Assembly (NCBI GenBank): GCA_012934845.2 | Contig: WNNJ02002030.1 | Span: forward strand, 1 to 64,000 | DNA from: Pomphorhynchus laevis | Taxonomy: Eukaryota; Acanthocephala; Palaeacanthocephala; Echinorhynchida; Pomphorhynchidae | Direction of reading: 5' to 3' | Length of the DNA: 64,000 bases | Shown: piece by piece, positions 45,640 through 57,095 of the stretch | How positions within the stretch are numbered: position 1 is the first letter of the stretch | Layout of the letters: the number at the start of each line of letters is the position of its first letter | Position numbers and translations under genes: made by a program | The notes under the pieces: model-generated | Databases searched by the model: none | What the model saw: only the letters and a program-made list of their open reading frames with translations | What the model was told of the DNA's origin: nothing

Positions 45640-46497
45640 ATATAATAATAATTTATTTAACGTGGCAAATGCGTGCCAGCTGCACGCTTACAAGTCCACT
45701 AACAAAATATGAAAAAGTCAAGCAGATAAATTGTTTAAATGGAATCTGATTTGGCGTTTGAAGCACGGCAGGGAGGTTGATTGGCGTATATGAATAGGCA
45801 GATGATTCCACGATAGAGGAGCAGCATCCAGGAAGGAGCGGAATCCAAAGGAGGTAGAGTAGTTTGGGACATGTAAAAGAAGGGAATTACAGGAACGCAA
45901 GGAGCAGTAAACAGACACAAGAATTACCAAGAAAAGGAAGGTTGAAAAATAAAGGGGTATGAAAAGTTACAAGGCGGAAAGCAACGAGAAGAAAACGAAT
46001 TTGAACACGACAATAAATTGTAGTGAAATGGAGAGAAGCAAGATGGTAGGATGTATGATCAAAACGACGAAGTCGGAGGAGAATTTGGACGGCTGCGTTG
46101 ACGATGCGTTGTAGGGGAAGAAGAGTGGATTTAGGTGAGTTGGAAAATGAACTAAGACAATAGTCGAGTCTAGAAAAAAAGGAAAGAAGATATGAGAGTC
46201 ATGCAAGAAGGGAAATCGATCAATCTAGGAACTTGACGGAGGTTCCGGAGTATCAAATTAGATGAGCGTAATTTATCTCTAACGAAAATTTTAAGTGAAA
46301 GTCAGTGGTCGAAATGGAAGCCTAGGAAAACGAGATTGTCAACGATAGGAAGAATTGTAGAATTTAATGATACGAAGGGATGTTCTGAGCCGAGGCGTCG
46401 AGGTAGTATCCACATAATTTTGGATTTATCAGGATTCAGAGAAAGGCGAAGGGAAGAAATATGATGGGAAATTGAGACGAAATGAAAAAAAGGATTT
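45640..46497 (-). mobile_element. 5'-truncated copy of CR1-like LINE 2
   Basis: Minus-strand LINE remnant with an (ATT)n-like tail (plus about 45641-45650). It starts inside the RT domain, reading LSLNPDKSKIMW, then VDNLVFLGFHFD. Its end encodes SFLDAAPLSWNHLPIHIRQS, the typical C-terminus of CR1/L2 proteins. A GTTAAATAAA-type 3' end with ACGTGGCAAATGCGTGCC on the plus strand is shared with the longer copy at 46.5 kb. Several stops show it is dead. Confidence 0.8.
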
Positions 46498-46563
46498 ACT
46501 TTAACGTGGCAAATGCGTGCCAGCGCAGCTTACATGACTACAACAAAGCAAAAATATAAATCA

Positions 46564-49457
46564 TGTGTCGAGAAGGTGTGAACGGAAGAGGTGTTTCAAT
46601 GTGATAAAGGAGGGAGCGCGGCGGACGTCGAGAGAGAGTTGATTCCAGGCGAGTGGGGCGGCGACAAGGAAGGATCAGAGACCGTAGTTGTTGGAGTATT
46701 TGAGAACGTGGAGTAAGAGGGTATGACGGGAACGCAGCGATAGCGAGGTGGGGCGAGTGTCGTCTAAGAAAGGAAGGTTGATGAACAATGGGGATTCGAC
46801 ATCGATGAGACGAAAAGTTACCAGGAGAAGGCGGAGTTGTATGCGGATGTGGATGGTGGGCCAGGAGAGTTGGGCAAAATATGTGGATGTGTGGTCGAAG
46901 CGACGGAGACGAAAGAGCACTCAAACGGCGGTGTTGATTATTCGTTGTAGGGGTAGGATGATGGATTTTGGAGAATTGGCGAAAAGGCTAAGGCAGTAAT
47001 CGATTTTAGGGAAAAGAAGCGATGAAAGAAGAGACATACAAGAACGAAAGTCGATAAGGGGGCGGATACGGCGGATGTCACGGAGAATTAAGTTAGATGA
47101 GCGGACCTTGTCACGGACGAAGGGTTTAAGGGAAAGGTGATCATCGAAATGGAAGCCTAAGAAAGTGAGATTGTGGAATATGGTTATGATCGATGAGGCA
47201 AAATATACGGTGGGAGGAGATATGTTTGGTTTACGGAGGAGGATTCACATTATTTTGAACTTTTCGGGGCTTAGAACGAGATGGAGATTGGAGAGACGTT
47301 TGTATATAGAAGAAAGACAGCTGGAGGCAGAAATGCCGATATAGTGTATGCGATGTGCGGGTGCATGAGCATAGATTAGAATGTCATCGGCGTATTGCAT
47401 GAACTTAAAGAAGTAAGGTTTGATAAACGGAGAGAGATCGCCAAGCAGAAGAGAGAAAAGCAGGGGACCTAGGACTGAACCTTGTGGGACCCCGCAAAAA
47501 ATAGGGATGAGAGTGGAGGAAGATGAATTAGAACATACGCGAAAGGAACGGTCGGATAGATATGAGGCAAACCATGCTACGGAGGAGGAAGAAAATCCGT
47601 AATCATAACGAAGCCGAGAAAGGAGGACGGAGTGATCGACAATGTCGAATGCGGAGGAAAGGTCGAAGGAGATGAGAACACTATATAGAGCTTTGTCTCG
47701 AGAAATGAGTAAGTCGTTGTAAACTTTCATGCAGGCGATTTCTGTGGAGTGATTTGAGCGGAAAGCGGATTGGAAAGGAGGGTACAGTTTAGATGAGGAG
47801 AGATAATCGTTGATCTGTATTAAGATGAGACGTTCTAAGAGCTTAGAAAGAGTAGAGAGTAGTGAAATGGGGCGATAGGTAGAAGGAAAGGAGGGGTCGA
47901 GCGATTGTTTCTTAAGGATAGGAATAACGATTGCGGATTTCCAGTGTAAAGGGAAGATACGACTGTGGATGGACGAGTTAAACAAGGTTGTGAGAAATGG
48001 GGATATCAATGAGCATATGGATTTTAATATGTGAGTAGGCAGGGCATCGTCAGGTGAGGTGTTGTCGGGTAAAATCATTAGGACAGATGATACTTCAGTA
48101 GGTGAGGCAGGGAGAAGATGAAAAACTTCCGGAAGGATGAGGCTAGGCGGGGCAGAGTGGGATAGTATGGAGACCGGGGTGTGAGAGAGCAACGTGGATA
48201 CTTTAGTCTGGAAAAATGACGAATAATCATGGGCATTGATGTTGCACGGCGAAGAAGTGCGAGCAAGGATTGAGTTAAAAGTATGCCAGAGAGTCTTATA
48301 GTTGAATGAAGTGATGATTTTATGCTGCCAGAAGGAGTTGCATTTGGTACGTAGTAGGTTGAGATGAGACCGGCGAAGAGCAATATAGGAATCACGGAAA
48401 GACGGATTGATCGAGCGGAAATCACTTCTGAGAGAGCGGTGATAGACTCGAAAAGCATGGCGGAGTCGACGCTTTGAGAGTAGGCATTGGATGTCAAACC
48501 ATGGGGCACGGTGCAAGCGACGGCGTGGATGAGACTTGAAGGGCAAGAGAAGATCGAGAGTGAATGTGAGTTCAGAGTCGAAAAGAAAGGCGAGATCGTG
48601 AGGAGATGAATATGTTATTGTGGGATAGGATAGAGACGATTTGAGTAAGGCAGAGCAGAGAAGGGAGAGGTCAAGATTTCTCCAAGGACGACGTAAAATT
48701 GTAGGTGTGTGAGGCGGGGTGTGGTTGGAAGTGAGATCAAGGGTGACGAGAAAGTGATCGGATAGACCAGGATCGGAGATGGACGGTGAGTTGTAGGCAG
48801 AAAAATGATCGGGGACAGCGATAATGTCGAGTGCCCCACCAAGTATATGTGTGGGGGCAGTGGAGATTAGTTTGTAATTGTAGTTTATAGAATTTTGATG
48901 AACTGGATGGAATCCGTTGAAGAGGGGCGGTCTAGGCGGATGTTGAAGTCGCCTAGAACGAGTGAAGGAATTGAGGACCAAGAACAATTAGAAAGGAAGT
49001 CCGCGAGTTCGGTAAAAAATAAGGATGTAGGAGCTGATGAATTAGGACGGTATACAATGGCGAGATCTAGAGTGATCGAATTTGAAGAACGACAAGTGAG
49101 CAATTTCAAAGAGCTAGGACTGAAAGGGGGATTGATTTTGCGAAGAGACGCGGGGTGACGTGCGAATGCGACGATGCCGCCATGATTAGAGAATTTAGAA
49201 GGGCATGAGCTGAGGGGGCGGGCGGATTCGACTAGGGAGCAACCGGCAGAGAGCAGACGGCGAATGGAAAGGTCGTCGGAATTTGAGTGCCAGGATTCGG
49301 TGAGGCAGAAGAGATCGATGGATTGCTTGGTGAATAAGTTGAGGATAAAATCAGATTTATTGACAGTATATCTAGTGTTGAGGAGGCCGAGGCGGAAACT
49401 GTGTGTGATGGCCAAAGAGTTTAGTGGAAAAGACACATAGGGGAGATGGAGCGCCAT
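46564..49457 (-). pseudogene. LINE 2 ORF2: endonuclease and reverse transcriptase, broken
   Basis: Endonuclease motifs LTESW, GGIVAF and GDFNI lie in one frame (49457-48885). SDHFLV and the RT follow in another (48987-47245): YRPISLL, QSAFRSNHSTE, DLSSAFDIVDHS, GVPQGSVLGPLLFS and catalytic YADDILIY. The frame change is within 48885-48987. A TGA at 47245-47247 replaces the Trp codon that the truncated neighbour retains after KIM. Reading on, HNLTFLGFHFD and the C-terminal SFLVAAPLAWNQ motif are recognisable. ORF2 therefore has at least two inactivating changes. NHSTE and DLSSAFD fit the CR1/L2 group. Confidence 0.82.
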
Positions 49458-50442
49458 CGAATTTTGGGACGGGTATGGACAACTTGAAAATTATTGTCAT
49501 TGATTCTGATGGAGAGTGATGTTTCGCCGTTTTCCTCGCGACGGCGTTTTTCGATGCGGGCCGAAGAGAGTTGAGCGATTTCAGAAGGGGTGCGATCGGG
49601 GAAAATTCGAGTGGTTGAAGATGACATGAGTTTAAATCATTAAGAGAGGACAGAAGACGCGTGAGCGCAATGCTTGGAAACAATTTTTAGGAGAGGAGGC
49701 TGGAATGTTAGATTGAGAAGATTTGTTTAGGCGGATAAATGCTATAGGAGAAATGTCCTTGAAAAAGGATGGTTTATCCGCAGGGACAATAGACGAGAGG
49801 ATGGATCTGAACGCGGAAACATCGTAGTCTAGACGTGCTTGTGGAGATGAGGAGTTAGAAGGCGTGATATTAGTGACAATGACGCAACGATCGCGAGAAG
49901 CAAAGCGCTTCCGTAAAGGATGACGACTGACGTGGGTGGGTGAGATCACGATAGGAGAGCTGGCAGTTGATGATTCGGATGGATTTGGTTTGACGACGGG
50001 AGACATAGAGGATAATTATAATAAAGAGAGTGTTAAGCGATGTGAGGAAAGGTTAGGTGTGGAAGGATCGTGGAGGTTGGTAGAGGTGATTTTGATTGAT
50101 CGATGTATGTTTTTGAGAAATGAGACGGGAAGGACGCACGGGGGTGTCGGGGATTGAAGATGACATGGAATGGGAAGTGTATATGGTGGCAGGGTCGGTG
50201 GGTGGAGAAATGACATTAGAAACGGTGGGGGTAGTTTGAGTTGACGTGTTGGATGTTGATATGTGCTTATTGGAAAGGTTGCGGATTAGTTTGTTGGCAC
50301 AAAAACCACATACGAAGTCTTCTTTAGACTTATTCTTGTCGCAGGCGATTGTTGTCCAGACGCTGCGGTCGTGTATCGAGCACTGTACTTGCAGTTGTCC
50401 ATAGTTGGTGTCGGTCTTAGTTGTTTTCTTACGTCCTCCCAT
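49421..50442 (-). pseudogene. LINE 2 ORF1, zinc finger plus RRM-like, frameshifted
   Basis: The frame begins at ATG 50442 with MGGRKK, then VQCSIHD...IAC...FVCGFCANKL, the same PHD-like Cys pattern as ORF1 of the 27-kb LINE. A later frame (50006-49632) has VTNITPS...ARLDYDVSAFRSIL, the RRM-like part, and 49627-49421 holds the basic tail ending FQVVHTR, which parallels FQIVKRR of the first LINE. At least two frame changes are present. The product would bind element RNA. Confidence 0.75.
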
Positions 50443-50467
50443 TAACTCTAAAACTTCTGCAATCGGA

Positions 50468-50645
50468 GCGAGCGGAACTGGATTGATCTGAAACTGGATT
50501 AATCTGGAACTGGATTGATCTGGAACTGGATTGATCTGGAACTGGATTGATCTGGAACTGGATTGATCTGGAACTGGATTGATCTGGAACTGGATTGATC
50601 TGGAACTGGATTGATCTGGAACTGGATTGATCAGGAACTGGATTG
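50468..50645. repeat. 16-bp tandem repeat in LINE 2 5' region
   Basis: About eleven copies of a 16-bp unit, CTGGAACTGGATTGAT, nearly identical, lie directly upstream of the ORF1 ATG. It parallels the 14-bp array at the 5' end of the first LINE. Confidence 0.92.
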
Positions 50646-50648
50646 ATT

Positions 50649-51266
50649 GTATGTATATTAGATCTCAAACTTTTTAATATGTTATGTTAAACGTGATCAT
50701 TTCCTCTTATAGTGCTGTTTTACAAAAAAAACACTTCGATTTTTAAGATTTCTAAATAGATGTTTCATAGCAACGGATCGTTTAGTGATACCGCAGACTT
50801 TTGTGAACAGAATCGGCAGTTGCCCTTTATAAATAAACTTATTCCGTATTCACATAAGTGAATACAGAATAATTATATAATTATTGATAATATAATATCA
50901 TATAATATTATAATTATAATATTTTAATAATATATAATATTATTATATAATATTAAATAATTATATACTTATTCCGTACTCACTGGTTATTTATTTTTCC
51001 CATTTATGCAAGTTTGCTACACTGTACTACTTTGTATTAAATATATCGTATCCATAAAATTTAATTAATTATTTTTATAAATTGGACTTCTTATTCCTGA
51101 TTATATCTACATGATTATATTACAAAATATTTATATTGAATTCAATTTAACAATATAAATATTTGTTTTGGAAACGTAAAAAATTGTGCAACAAAGTTCA
51201 ACGTATCTTTGAATCGATCCAATTATTTCTTCTTTACTATTAAGAATTAAAAAAGAACAAAGTGTA
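50649..51266. other. AT-rich intergenic, 3' of the mucin-like gene
   Basis: No exons were seen. The minus-strand gene ends at 51267, so its 3' UTR and poly(A) site should be here; several AATAAA-like strings are present on the minus strand. Confidence 0.4.
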
Positions 51267-51935
51267 TTACACAATATACGCAAATCTTCTACCAATATTG
51301 GAACGATATATTTCACTAGGATTATCAACAAATAAAGTTAAATTGGGTTGTAAATCCTGCTGTATGCGATGCAGATTGAAAGCCGTTGCCATGCATAATG
51401 TGATTAAAATAGCAAATGAAAATAAAATACAGTATATTAAGGTCGCAAACTTATTGAATGAACTGCCTGTTAAAACCAGAACAATATCTTCAGTTGAGCT
51501 GATATTTTTTACCGATGAATAAGAATCTTGAGTTAACGAATCACTTCCTGTAGTTGTTATTGACTGAGATGTACTCAGTCCAGCTGAGATATTCAACTGG
51601 CCTGTAGAATTAGATATATAACTGGTATTGCTATCTACCATTAACGATGTAGAAGAATTAAGAGGATAAGTTCCCGTCGATATTATAGTTGACTGCGTTA
51701 AATTATTAATGTAAGTCGATTTTGGATTTTGTTTGATGAAACTTGAACTGATTGTCATTCCTGATGAAGTTGCAGAAAAACCAACTGGCTGTTTAGATGA
51801 ACTTGTGAACTGTTGATCTGTCGATGAAATATGTGTCACATTGCCTTGATTTTGTTTCAATAAGCTTTCAGAAGTTTCTTTCGCTGAACTGTTCACCACA
51901 ACAGATGTATCATGAGGGAATAGTACTATTGCAGA
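51267..51935 (-). CDS. C-terminal exon of Ig/mucin-like membrane protein
   Basis: The frame is open from a likely splice acceptor (minus-strand TTTTAATTCTGCAATAG, ending at plus 51936) to the stop at 51267. There are about 165 Ser/Thr/Asn-rich extracellular residues with many N-x-S/T sites. A single membrane segment (FATLIYCILFSFAILITLCM) and a tail of about 40 residues follow. Composition, strand and the lack of any own start codon tie it to the Ser/Thr-rich exon at 58714-61137. Together they make a type I membrane glycoprotein. The acceptor leaves phase 1, so the partner donor should do the same; I could not fix it. The tail has no known signalling motif. Confidence 0.65.
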   Translation of the reverse strand, partial: SAIVLFPHDTSVVVNSSAKETSESLLKQNQGNVTHISSTDQQFTSSSKQPVGFSATSSGMTISSSFIKQNPKSTYINNLTQSTIISTGTYPLNSSTSLMVDSNTSYISNSTGQLNISAGLSTSQSITTTGSDSLTQDSYSSVKNISSTEDIVLVLTGSSFNKFATLIYCILFSFAILITLCMATAFNLHRIQQDLQPNLTLFVDNPSEIYRSNIGRRFAYIV

Positions 51936-52079
51936 ATTAAAACGTATTTCCTTATAAGTTAAATATGATATCAGAATTTAGAGGCATTAGTAACAATGCC
52001 GATCTGCTTTACATTTCCTGTTAATATGGATTTTTCTATCATAAATTGCAATAACATTTAAGGCATGTTAGATTAAGTA

Positions 52080-53117
52080 TTGATTTTCCTACATTGGTGA
52101 CCAGAGTGTTTATGCTTTGATACTCAATTATTAAAAAGTTTATCAATTAAATTTGAAAAATCTAATAAGAAAGTTTTTCATTAAATCTAATTGTCAATAC
52201 ATCAGACGAGTCGATTGATCGTCAGCCAACATTAGCTAACTTCGAAAAGGTGAGTGAATATTTCACTCTGGGCTACTGAAACCAGAGAAGAATTTAATAG
52301 AATCACTTTTTCGATATACAAATTAACTTAAGATTTAGAAATTAATATACGAACATTACCAGCAACGTTAAACGTAAGCATTGGATCAGTAGCTGATGAT
52401 GCCTATCAATACTGAGATGTAGCGTATTGCTCTTGACTTATAAATAGGATTATAGTAGCGTACAGAATAAAAATAGTCATCAAAATTTCAATTGTAACAA
52501 TGACTGTACAGGTATATCGAATTAAAATTAGTAAACAAACTATAGGTGACTAGTGCTTGAAAATAGTAATCATCCGGAAAATAGGTAGGCTTTCAAATTG
52601 AACGTTGCATATTCCCCTACCAACGCTGATTTAATTTGAAATCAGAAATGATTTCAATTAAATTTGCAAAATATAAGACGAAAGTCCTATATTTAATCTA
52701 ATTGCCAATAAAAGCAGACGAGTCGAATGATCGTCCGTCTAAGTTTAAAGGACCGAAACGTGAAACGTAGGTATTGTATCAGTAGCTGATGAGGTTTGCC
52801 AATACTGATATTTAGCGTACCGATGCTGGCTTGTAGATGGGATTAAAGCAGCTGCAAAATAAAGAATTGCCATTAAAATTTCAATTGTAACAATGACTGC
52901 ACAGGTATATCAACTTACAGTTAGGAAACAAACTATAGATGACTAGTTTGATAATAGTACTAATTAAGAAAAATATGTATGTTTTGAAATTGAAGGTTCA
53001 GCCTTTCCCTACCAACGGTGATTTAATTAAAAATCAGGAATGATTTCAATTAATTTCGAAAAATGTAATAAGAAAGTCTTTCTTTAAAATCGATTTGTCA
53101 ATATAGCATACGAGTTA
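52080..53117. repeat. Tandem array of approximately 450-bp units, left part
   Basis: Two units, about 52150-52690 and 52690-53117, align over most of their length. Shared blocks are ATCAGTAGCTGATGA, TTTCAATTGTAACAATGAC, AGTAAACAAACTATAG and CCCTACCAACG. A third, partial unit follows after the inserted LINE (57096-57300). The array lies within the presumed intron of the mucin-like gene. Confidence 0.82.
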
Positions 53118-53251
53118 TAATAATAATAATAAGATTTTCTTACTAGTACAAAAAACAGTGATAAATAATGTGATTAAAAAAGTAAGTCAAAAAAAGGAAA
53201 AACAAGAATCTCTATCTTTCTTATTCCAGTCTTCTTACTGATATTACAGCC

Positions 53252-55702
53252 TCAAATCCAGAGGGATCTGAGCCCCCAACCTATCCAACACGCCGCCTTC
53301 CGACTGAACCAACCGGGGTCTTTCACTCCCCGAAGAGTCCAGTCGGTGCGGACTATGCTGGGTAACCGCGAGACGAGGAGCTTAAGAAACCTTAGTCTTT
53401 GCTCTGGGGGACGTCCTCTTGAAAAGAAGACTAATCCCGAGATAGCCCAAGTGCCCCGAAGGCGCACTTGGGTTTTCCCATTCAACGACAGATGCTGAGT
53501 CCGTTTCAGGGCCCACCTAGCTTTCTTCGGGATACGTTTGAGTCTATCCAGGTCAGCTTTCCCTGACCAGTTCACCGTAACGGTGAACCCCAGGTATTTT
53601 ACTCGACTTGTAAAGGTGGGCAGTGGTTCTGAGGCAAAAATGGAGGAGAGCGCAGAGAGTGCTAATCTCTTAAGTTTTTGCTTCGTCGCAGGTGATCCAT
53701 GAAAGACAACCACCTGCGATTTGGCGGAGTTTAAAATAAGGTTAGATATGGGTAACTGATCTTTTAATCTTAAAAAGAAACGGCTGATGTCAGAGACTAC
53801 GTCTTTACACCTGTGTCCAGTGAACAGGGCTGTGGTGTCATCAGCGTACACCACAAGACGTTGTTCGCGTTTAAATATTTTGAATAGATTAATAGAGGCA
53901 GCAAGATATAAGATAGGAGAAAGTGGGGATCCTTGAGGTACACCAGTAATAGGGTAGAACTGACGTGCATCAGGGTCGTCTTCATAGTAAAATCGCTTGG
54001 TATACAGCAGGATCTCCACCCTGTTCACAATTCTCGCAGGCAACCCGAGGGACCTGAGAGAAGAGATCACAAAAGGAATGGAGATGCGGTCAAATGCAGC
54101 AGAAAAGTCAAGGAAAACAGCCACAACTAGACGATGGCTATTATCCCGACAAAACTGCTCCACCTCACCAACTGCTGAATGGACCGAGCGACCTTTGACG
54201 AACCCATGAAAGCTTGGAGGGATCAAATTACGCCTACTTAAATGGTCGCGGATTTTACGCGCAAGCGCTTTTTCGTAAATCGATATGAGGGCATTTTGAA
54301 TCGAAATGGGTCGCAGATCTTTAGGGCATGAGCAGGATTTTTTCTTTGGAAGAAAAACTCGCTTACTATTATTGATGCCTGCTACATCGGATGGGGATGC
54401 TAAAAGCATTGAGACGGCCACCTCTCTTCTCTGATCAGCTGTCAAAAGCTGACAAACACGAGAAGAAAGTGGAGCGAAGGATTTGGAGGTGCCCGGGAGT
54501 GGACCCCAGGAGTTAAGAATATCCGTAACAGATATATCCCTACTCCTGAAGTTACACCAAGGCGGGATTGGTTGAGGTGATTGAGTGGCTCCATAGTTGT
54601 GTAGGGCTAGTGACTCCTCCAAAACTTTTTCAAGGCCTACATTCCCTATCCAACTCAATGCTCTATCCTTCCAGCAAACAAACTTCTCCTTCTTGAAAAT
54701 CTTCCAAAAGGAAGACTGAGAAGGATTAAGACGAGCGATACTCGTCCTATCCCTACTCAGCTGGAACCTGTATCTAGTGCTCCAGTATTCATTCGAGAGG
54801 GCCTGTTTGGCGGAAGCAGAGAGATTGGGGAGGTTCAGTAATTTTGCTAGGACCTTGAGTTTCGTCGGAGTGGGATTGTATATACGACCTTTATAGGTAG
54901 TCGATAGAATCGCTGTAGCTTGCGAAGAGAGGTAGGTATTGAATTCGGTTAAACTCTCATTTCCTATTCTGGGGAAGAGTCGGATTGCCGCCTGAAAGAA
55001 GGCCACTCTGATCGGATCAAAGTGAAACCTCCTTCTCAGCAACGTATCCTCCTCTATCCTCCAACGAATGAGGTCATGAGAGGTGGACAATTGCTGGCGC
55101 GACTGCTCCGTGCAGAGGGGTTTTAACAGCCACCTCGAGTGAAGCAGTAAAATGTCGAGGATTGAATTTGTTGATGTGCAATGAAAGGTAGGGGATGGTG
55201 GTTTGTGAATAAGATAACCATTCCTAGCTCTGCGAAGTGCTGCATTGATCCAACGACCAGTTCTGTCGTTAAAATCCCCAAGTATCATGTCATAACCGCT
55301 GTCAATAATACTATCCAGGAGTTCACGGTTCTTGTGAATTTCCCCTGGACGGATGTAGACATTGGCTAGACTGAGGCGTTTACCGTTCTTACTAAGTGAA
55401 ACTACTAAACAAGACATGGCTGGACAAGTAAAGTTTAATAGGAGGGAGGATCTTAATGAGGATTTAACTAAGGTCAAGAGTCCTTGAGACGAAGAGGAGT
55501 GAGGTGGGGTTATATACGGAGTATAGTGGGAACATATATGCTTTGGGATAAATCGAGTAAGGTCCTGGGGGAGACGGATAGACCGCGTCTCCTGAAGGAC
55601 TATAACATCTGCGTCTCTACCAGATAGAAGTCTAAGGGCAGAAGCACCTCCCGAATTCCACTGAATGATATTCAGTGAAAAAGGCTCGGGTTTACTCACC
55701 AT
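53252..55702 (-). CDS. LINE 3 ORF2: endonuclease and reverse transcriptase, intact
   Basis: An 816-residue frame from ATG 55702. The endonuclease (about residues 8-215) has IIQWNSGG, VLQETR, GDFNDR and TSHDLI. The RT has DLRPISI, HGFVKGRS, FLDFSAAFDRIS, GVPQGSPLSPILYL and catalytic VVYADDTTALF (about residue 618). No RNase H domain is seen after it. The WNxxG and GVPQGSPLSP forms and the CCHC-bearing partner ORF place it in the I/Jockey supergroup; the clade needs a tree. It starts about 32 nt after the ORF1 stop, so translation is probably by reinitiation. No inactivating change was seen. Confidence 0.9.
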   Translation of the reverse strand: MVSKPEPFSLNIIQWNSGGASALRLLSGRDADVIVLQETRSIRLPQDLTRFIPKHICSHYTPYITPPHSSSSQGLLTLVKSSLRSSLLLNFTCPAMSCLVVSLSKNGKRLSLANVYIRPGEIHKNRELLDSIIDSGYDMILGDFNDRTGRWINAALRRARNGYLIHKPPSPTFHCTSTNSILDILLLHSRWLLKPLCTEQSRQQLSTSHDLIRWRIEEDTLLRRRFHFDPIRVAFFQAAIRLFPRIGNESLTEFNTYLSSQATAILSTTYKGRIYNPTPTKLKVLAKLLNLPNLSASAKQALSNEYWSTRYRFQLSRDRTSIARLNPSQSSFWKIFKKEKFVCWKDRALSWIGNVGLEKVLEESLALHNYGATQSPQPIPPWCNFRSRDISVTDILNSWGPLPGTSKSFAPLSSRVCQLLTADQRREVAVSMLLASPSDVAGINNSKRVFLPKKKSCSCPKDLRPISIQNALISIYEKALARKIRDHLSRRNLIPPSFHGFVKGRSVHSAVGEVEQFCRDNSHRLVVAVFLDFSAAFDRISIPFVISSLRSLGLPARIVNRVEILLYTKRFYYEDDPDARQFYPITGVPQGSPLSPILYLAASINLFKIFKREQRLVVYADDTTALFTGHRCKDVVSDISRFFLRLKDQLPISNLILNSAKSQVVVFHGSPATKQKLKRLALSALSSIFASEPLPTFTSRVKYLGFTVTVNWSGKADLDRLKRIPKKARWALKRTQHLSLNGKTQVRLRGTWAISGLVFFSRGRPPEQRLRFLKLLVSRLPSIVRTDWTLRGVKDPGWFSRKAACWIGWGLRSLWI

Positions 55703-55734
55703 TGTGTTAGATAAGATGGACGGGGGAAGCTATC

Positions 55735-56901
55735 CTAGACAGAGCTAGGTGCTGGAAGGTTGCCCTTCCCACCACTAGCTCCATCCAGGGTCGCATCCCC
55801 TAGAGCAATATCTTCATTTCCCAAGGCCAAATTCAGGAGCTTTCCAATTTTTATTGGGGGGACGGTCCGGGCGGACGCGCCCCTTTTCTTTGATTTAGGA
55901 ATAGCAACTTCGGACGGTACTGGCGGCGCCGAAAGCAGGGCCCCTAGAAGGGGGGCCAGCATTTGCTGGATTTGTGCTAAAATCGTCTTTTTTGTGTTAT
56001 CCAATAAGTATAGTAAATCTTTGTTGGAAACTGAATCGGAGGAACTATCGGTCGTGACTTTGGCATAGCTTTTGTTAGGGGAAGAAGCAACTGGCATATA
56101 CTTATTTCGATATTCTTTAAAGGATCGGCAACGGTGGGACCACGCTGGGTGATCTCCGCCACAGTTACAACAGACCGGATTGGCATCGCATCTGTCACCA
56201 CTCGACAAGGAGGGGCATAGAGCGTTCGTGCAGACGCCACATATTTTTAATTCTTTACAGGTGGAGGCCCAATGCCCCCACCTATGACAATGATTACAAT
56301 GAGGAAACGTCAAGTTGTTTGTTTCTATGATTGAGAACTTTAAATTATATCCTATAAAGGGATTAACTGAATTTGTGCACAAGGTGTGTGCGTTATCAAC
56401 ATCGCAGGTGACGAACGCCACTGGGAGAGCGTCCCCGGATTTGGAATTTAAAGTCCGAATTGAGCCGAGTTTATATTGTTTTTTGAGAATCTCAGTGTCT
56501 TTAGCATCCAAAAACTGAGGAAAATTAGTGACTTTTAATGTAGCCTGGATAGGCTTTAGCTCTAATGTTCCCAATTGGGACAGATGTTTATCGAAGTAAG
56601 ATTTATAAGCTACCATCAGATCGTGGGTAGCGAACGAAATTCTTAATGAATTTGATATTATCTTGATATTATTGAAGACTACCCTGTTTGGGTAGTCTTG
56701 TACAAACTTTCGTAGAAAAACATTGAATAACAAATGCCTTTCGGTGGGCTTGGTGGCCATAATAATCGCCAAATTGTTTTGTTTTCGTAACGGGGGGAGT
56801 TCCCCCGAGTCAGAATTTATGTTAACTGAAACATCACTTACCTGAAAGTCTTGTAACGTCGATTTAAAGTTAGAAAATACCTTCTTTCCATCTGAATTCA
56901 T
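55735..56901 (-). CDS. LINE 3 ORF1: nucleic-acid-binding protein with zinc knuckles, intact
   Basis: A 388-residue frame from ATG 56901. Its middle has an RRM-like region (about residues 110-195), then three cysteine knuckles: CNHCHRWGHWASTC, CGVC...C and CCNCGGDHPAWSHRC (about residues 205-265). This layout is standard for ORF1 of I and Jockey elements, which packages element RNA. The C-terminal part is Ser/Lys-rich with a short basic stretch (PKSKKRG). It is followed closely by ORF2. Confidence 0.88.
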   Translation of the reverse strand: MNSDGKKVFSNFKSTLQDFQVSDVSVNINSDSGELPPLRKQNNLAIIMATKPTERHLLFNVFLRKFVQDYPNRVVFNNIKIISNSLRISFATHDLMVAYKSYFDKHLSQLGTLELKPIQATLKVTNFPQFLDAKDTEILKKQYKLGSIRTLNSKSGDALPVAFVTCDVDNAHTLCTNSVNPFIGYNLKFSIIETNNLTFPHCNHCHRWGHWASTCKELKICGVCTNALCPSLSSGDRCDANPVCCNCGGDHPAWSHRCRSFKEYRNKYMPVASSPNKSYAKVTTDSSSDSVSNKDLLYLLDNTKKTILAQIQQMLAPLLGALLSAPPVPSEVAIPKSKKRGASARTVPPIKIGKLLNLALGNEDIALGDATLDGASGGKGNLPAPSSV

Positions 56902-57095
56902 TGAAGTATCAGTGTTTTTTTAGAATATTCGTAAAATCTGATATGTTTGAGTCAATGCGTAGTTAAGAGTATAGCTTGAGTGTTTCCGCTTAAGTGATTA
57001 CTCTAGTAAGCTGATTAATAGTGAAAGCTCGAATATATTGTATTTACTTTAGATCTCAAATGTATGTTTATAAGAAACCAAAATTTTTTTCGCAA

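Larger units (their letters stand above)
46498..50648 (-). mobile_element. CR1-like LINE 2, long but broken copy
   Basis: Same family as the preceding fragment, lying head to tail with it. From right to left it has a 16-bp tandem repeat (50468-50645), ORF1 (from ATG 50442), endonuclease (ATG 49457), RT and a C-terminal domain ending SFLVAAPLAWNQ.... The shared 3' end (about 46500-46530) abuts the truncated copy. Composition is clearly more GC-rich than the surroundings. Confidence 0.85.

Noticed and set aside
45718-45930. A separate small gene on the minus strand.
   Set aside because: Its protein is the conserved C-terminus of a CR1/L2-type LINE, so it is part of the truncated element.
50468-50645. 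Regular short repeats that might suggest a CRISPR array.
   Set aside because: The 16-bp units are contiguous with no spacers and belong to a LINE 5' region in an animal genome.
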